This document shows positions 63,259 through 64,000 of a stretch of DNA of 64,000 nt, piece after piece. A program made the position numbers and the translations under genes. Below the pieces are notes generated by a model that had not been told where the DNA came from, made no database searches, and saw only the letters and a program-made list of their open reading frames with translations. Numbering within the stretch: the first letter of the stretch is position 1; each line of letters opens with the position of its first letter. This stretch comes from Branchiostoma belcheri (Eukaryota > Chordata > Leptocardii > Amphioxiformes > Branchiostomatidae). The DNA lies in NCBI RefSeq assembly GCF_001625305.1, contig NW_017804131.1:2523485-2587484 (forward strand). The letters are read 5' to 3'.

Positions 63259-63558
63259 CCGGTGCAATAGCTCAATTGGTAGAGTGCTCGCTTTGTAACC
63301 GGGAGGTCGTGAGTTCAAACCCCGGCCGGGTCATACCAAAGACTTTAAAAATGGTACACACTTCTTTCTCTGCTTAGCACTCAGCACAAGTGATGAGAAA
63401 AAGTGTGGGGAGGTCAAACACACAGCACTACCAGCGGACTAGCCCTCTGCTGTAGTGCATTGCACTACTGTGTGTCGCCCAAGGGCTACAGAAATGGATA
63501 TGGGCACCACCCTACGCTCTGCATAAGAAGCATGGGAGACCTTTCCTTTCCTTCCTTT
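63259..63558 (+). mobile_element. Full-length tRNA-derived SINE with 12-bp target-site duplication
   Basis: The head resembles a tRNA with pol III boxes: A box TAGCTCAATTGGTAGAGTG and B box GAGTTCAAACCCC. It is followed by an unrelated body and a pyrimidine-rich (CTTTC)n tail. The direct repeat TAATGACTGTAA lies at 63247-63258 and 63559-63570, so both ends are defined and the copy is complete. Acceptor and anticodon stems do not pair well, so it is not a functional tRNA gene (the loop would give a TGT anticodon). It lies 124 bp past the PARK7 stop, possibly within its 3'UTR. Confidence 0.88.
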
Positions 63559-63570
63559 TAATGACTGTAA

Positions 63571-64000
63571 AGGAATTGTTAGAGAAGCAGGAAAACAAAT
63601 TGACAAGTAGAAAAGACTGACATTGACAAGTAGGAAATACTGTGTTAAGAAGTTAAGTCTGTCCACTGCTGCTGTGAACATGATTTTCCTATCATTGTAG
63701 AAACAATACTGATGTAAAGGGGGCTGTAAGCTGCTCCATCATGAAAAAAGCAGAGCTTTTGACCGCAGAAACAACTTATTTTATTTGTAAAATTATCTTC
63801 ACAAATGGTATATTCTTTGAGTAAGTCACTCTGATCAAAAGAAGCTCAAGGTATTCTATGATTCTGGGTGAAGTAAAGTATTGACAATGCGACTACTGGT
63901 GTTCTGTTTGGTGTGCTTCTGTTATGTAGTCATAATATCATCTACTGTCATAACCAACAATCACAGGCTTAATTTACACAAACCCTTCCTGAATTGTAAA
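63571..64000. other. Downstream of PARK7, nothing supported
   Basis: AT-rich sequence to the window end. I find no AATAAA on the plus strand and no conserved exon. Confidence 0.5.

Noticed and set aside
63259..63332. Possible functional tRNA (TGT anticodon)
   Set aside because: A and B boxes are present, but acceptor and anticodon stems pair poorly, and the unit continues into a SINE body with flanking 12-bp duplications.

Overview
The window is eukaryotic nuclear DNA: long introns with GT-AG boundaries, split coding exons, transposon remnants and one 20-base assembly gap (26428-26447). Gene content, gene order and the density of short inverted-repeat transposons suggest an invertebrate deuterostome, most likely an amphioxus (Branchiostoma). 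That species call is an inference, because no marker in the window fixes it.

Four protein genes can be rebuilt exon by exon with consistent reading phases. (1) An EFHD2/swiprosin-like EF-hand gene on the minus strand (first two coding exons, 13007 down to 3134) runs off the left edge. (2) FHAD1-A on the minus strand (40074 down to 16251) has 29 core coding exons and encodes about 1346 aa: an N-terminal FHA domain, a Pro/Ser linker and a very long coiled coil. (3) FHAD1-B on the minus strand (59880 down to 42016) has 12 coding exons and encodes about 882 aa. It is a tandem head-to-tail paralogue whose last exon matches FHAD1-A exon 11 and stops there. (4) PARK7/DJ-1 on the plus strand (60937-63135) has six coding exons, encodes 190 aa and is complete. 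FHAD1-B and PARK7 are head to head, with about 1.06 kb between their start codons.

Layout: 1-13 kb, EFHD2-like gene with a 9.6-kb intron and a TIR element; 13-15 kb, EFHD2 upstream region with an unassigned plus-strand ATG exon; 15-40 kb, FHAD1-A with its 3'UTR; 40-41 kb, short intergenic stretch with the FHAD1-A promoter; 41-60 kb, FHAD1-B; 59.9-60.9 kb, shared promoter with an X-box-like site; 61-63.1 kb, PARK7; 63.26-63.56 kb, a complete tRNA-derived SINE with a 12-bp target-site duplication.

The order FHAD1 then EFHD2 in the same orientation matches the human 1p36 neighbourhood, and PARK7 is also on human 1p36, so this is probably a piece of an ancestral chordate linkage group. The most unusual material is inside the FHAD1 genes: in-frame candidate microexons (12, 21, 21 and 21 nt) and a 48-nt cassette, a 22-residue coding repeat that duplicates its own 5' splice site in frame, a candidate internal first exon, a LINE fragment abutting a splice donor, and a duplicated exon-acceptor fragment. 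The FHAD1 product is poorly characterised; the FHA domain suggests phosphopeptide recognition, but the usual contact residues are partly degenerate in both copies.
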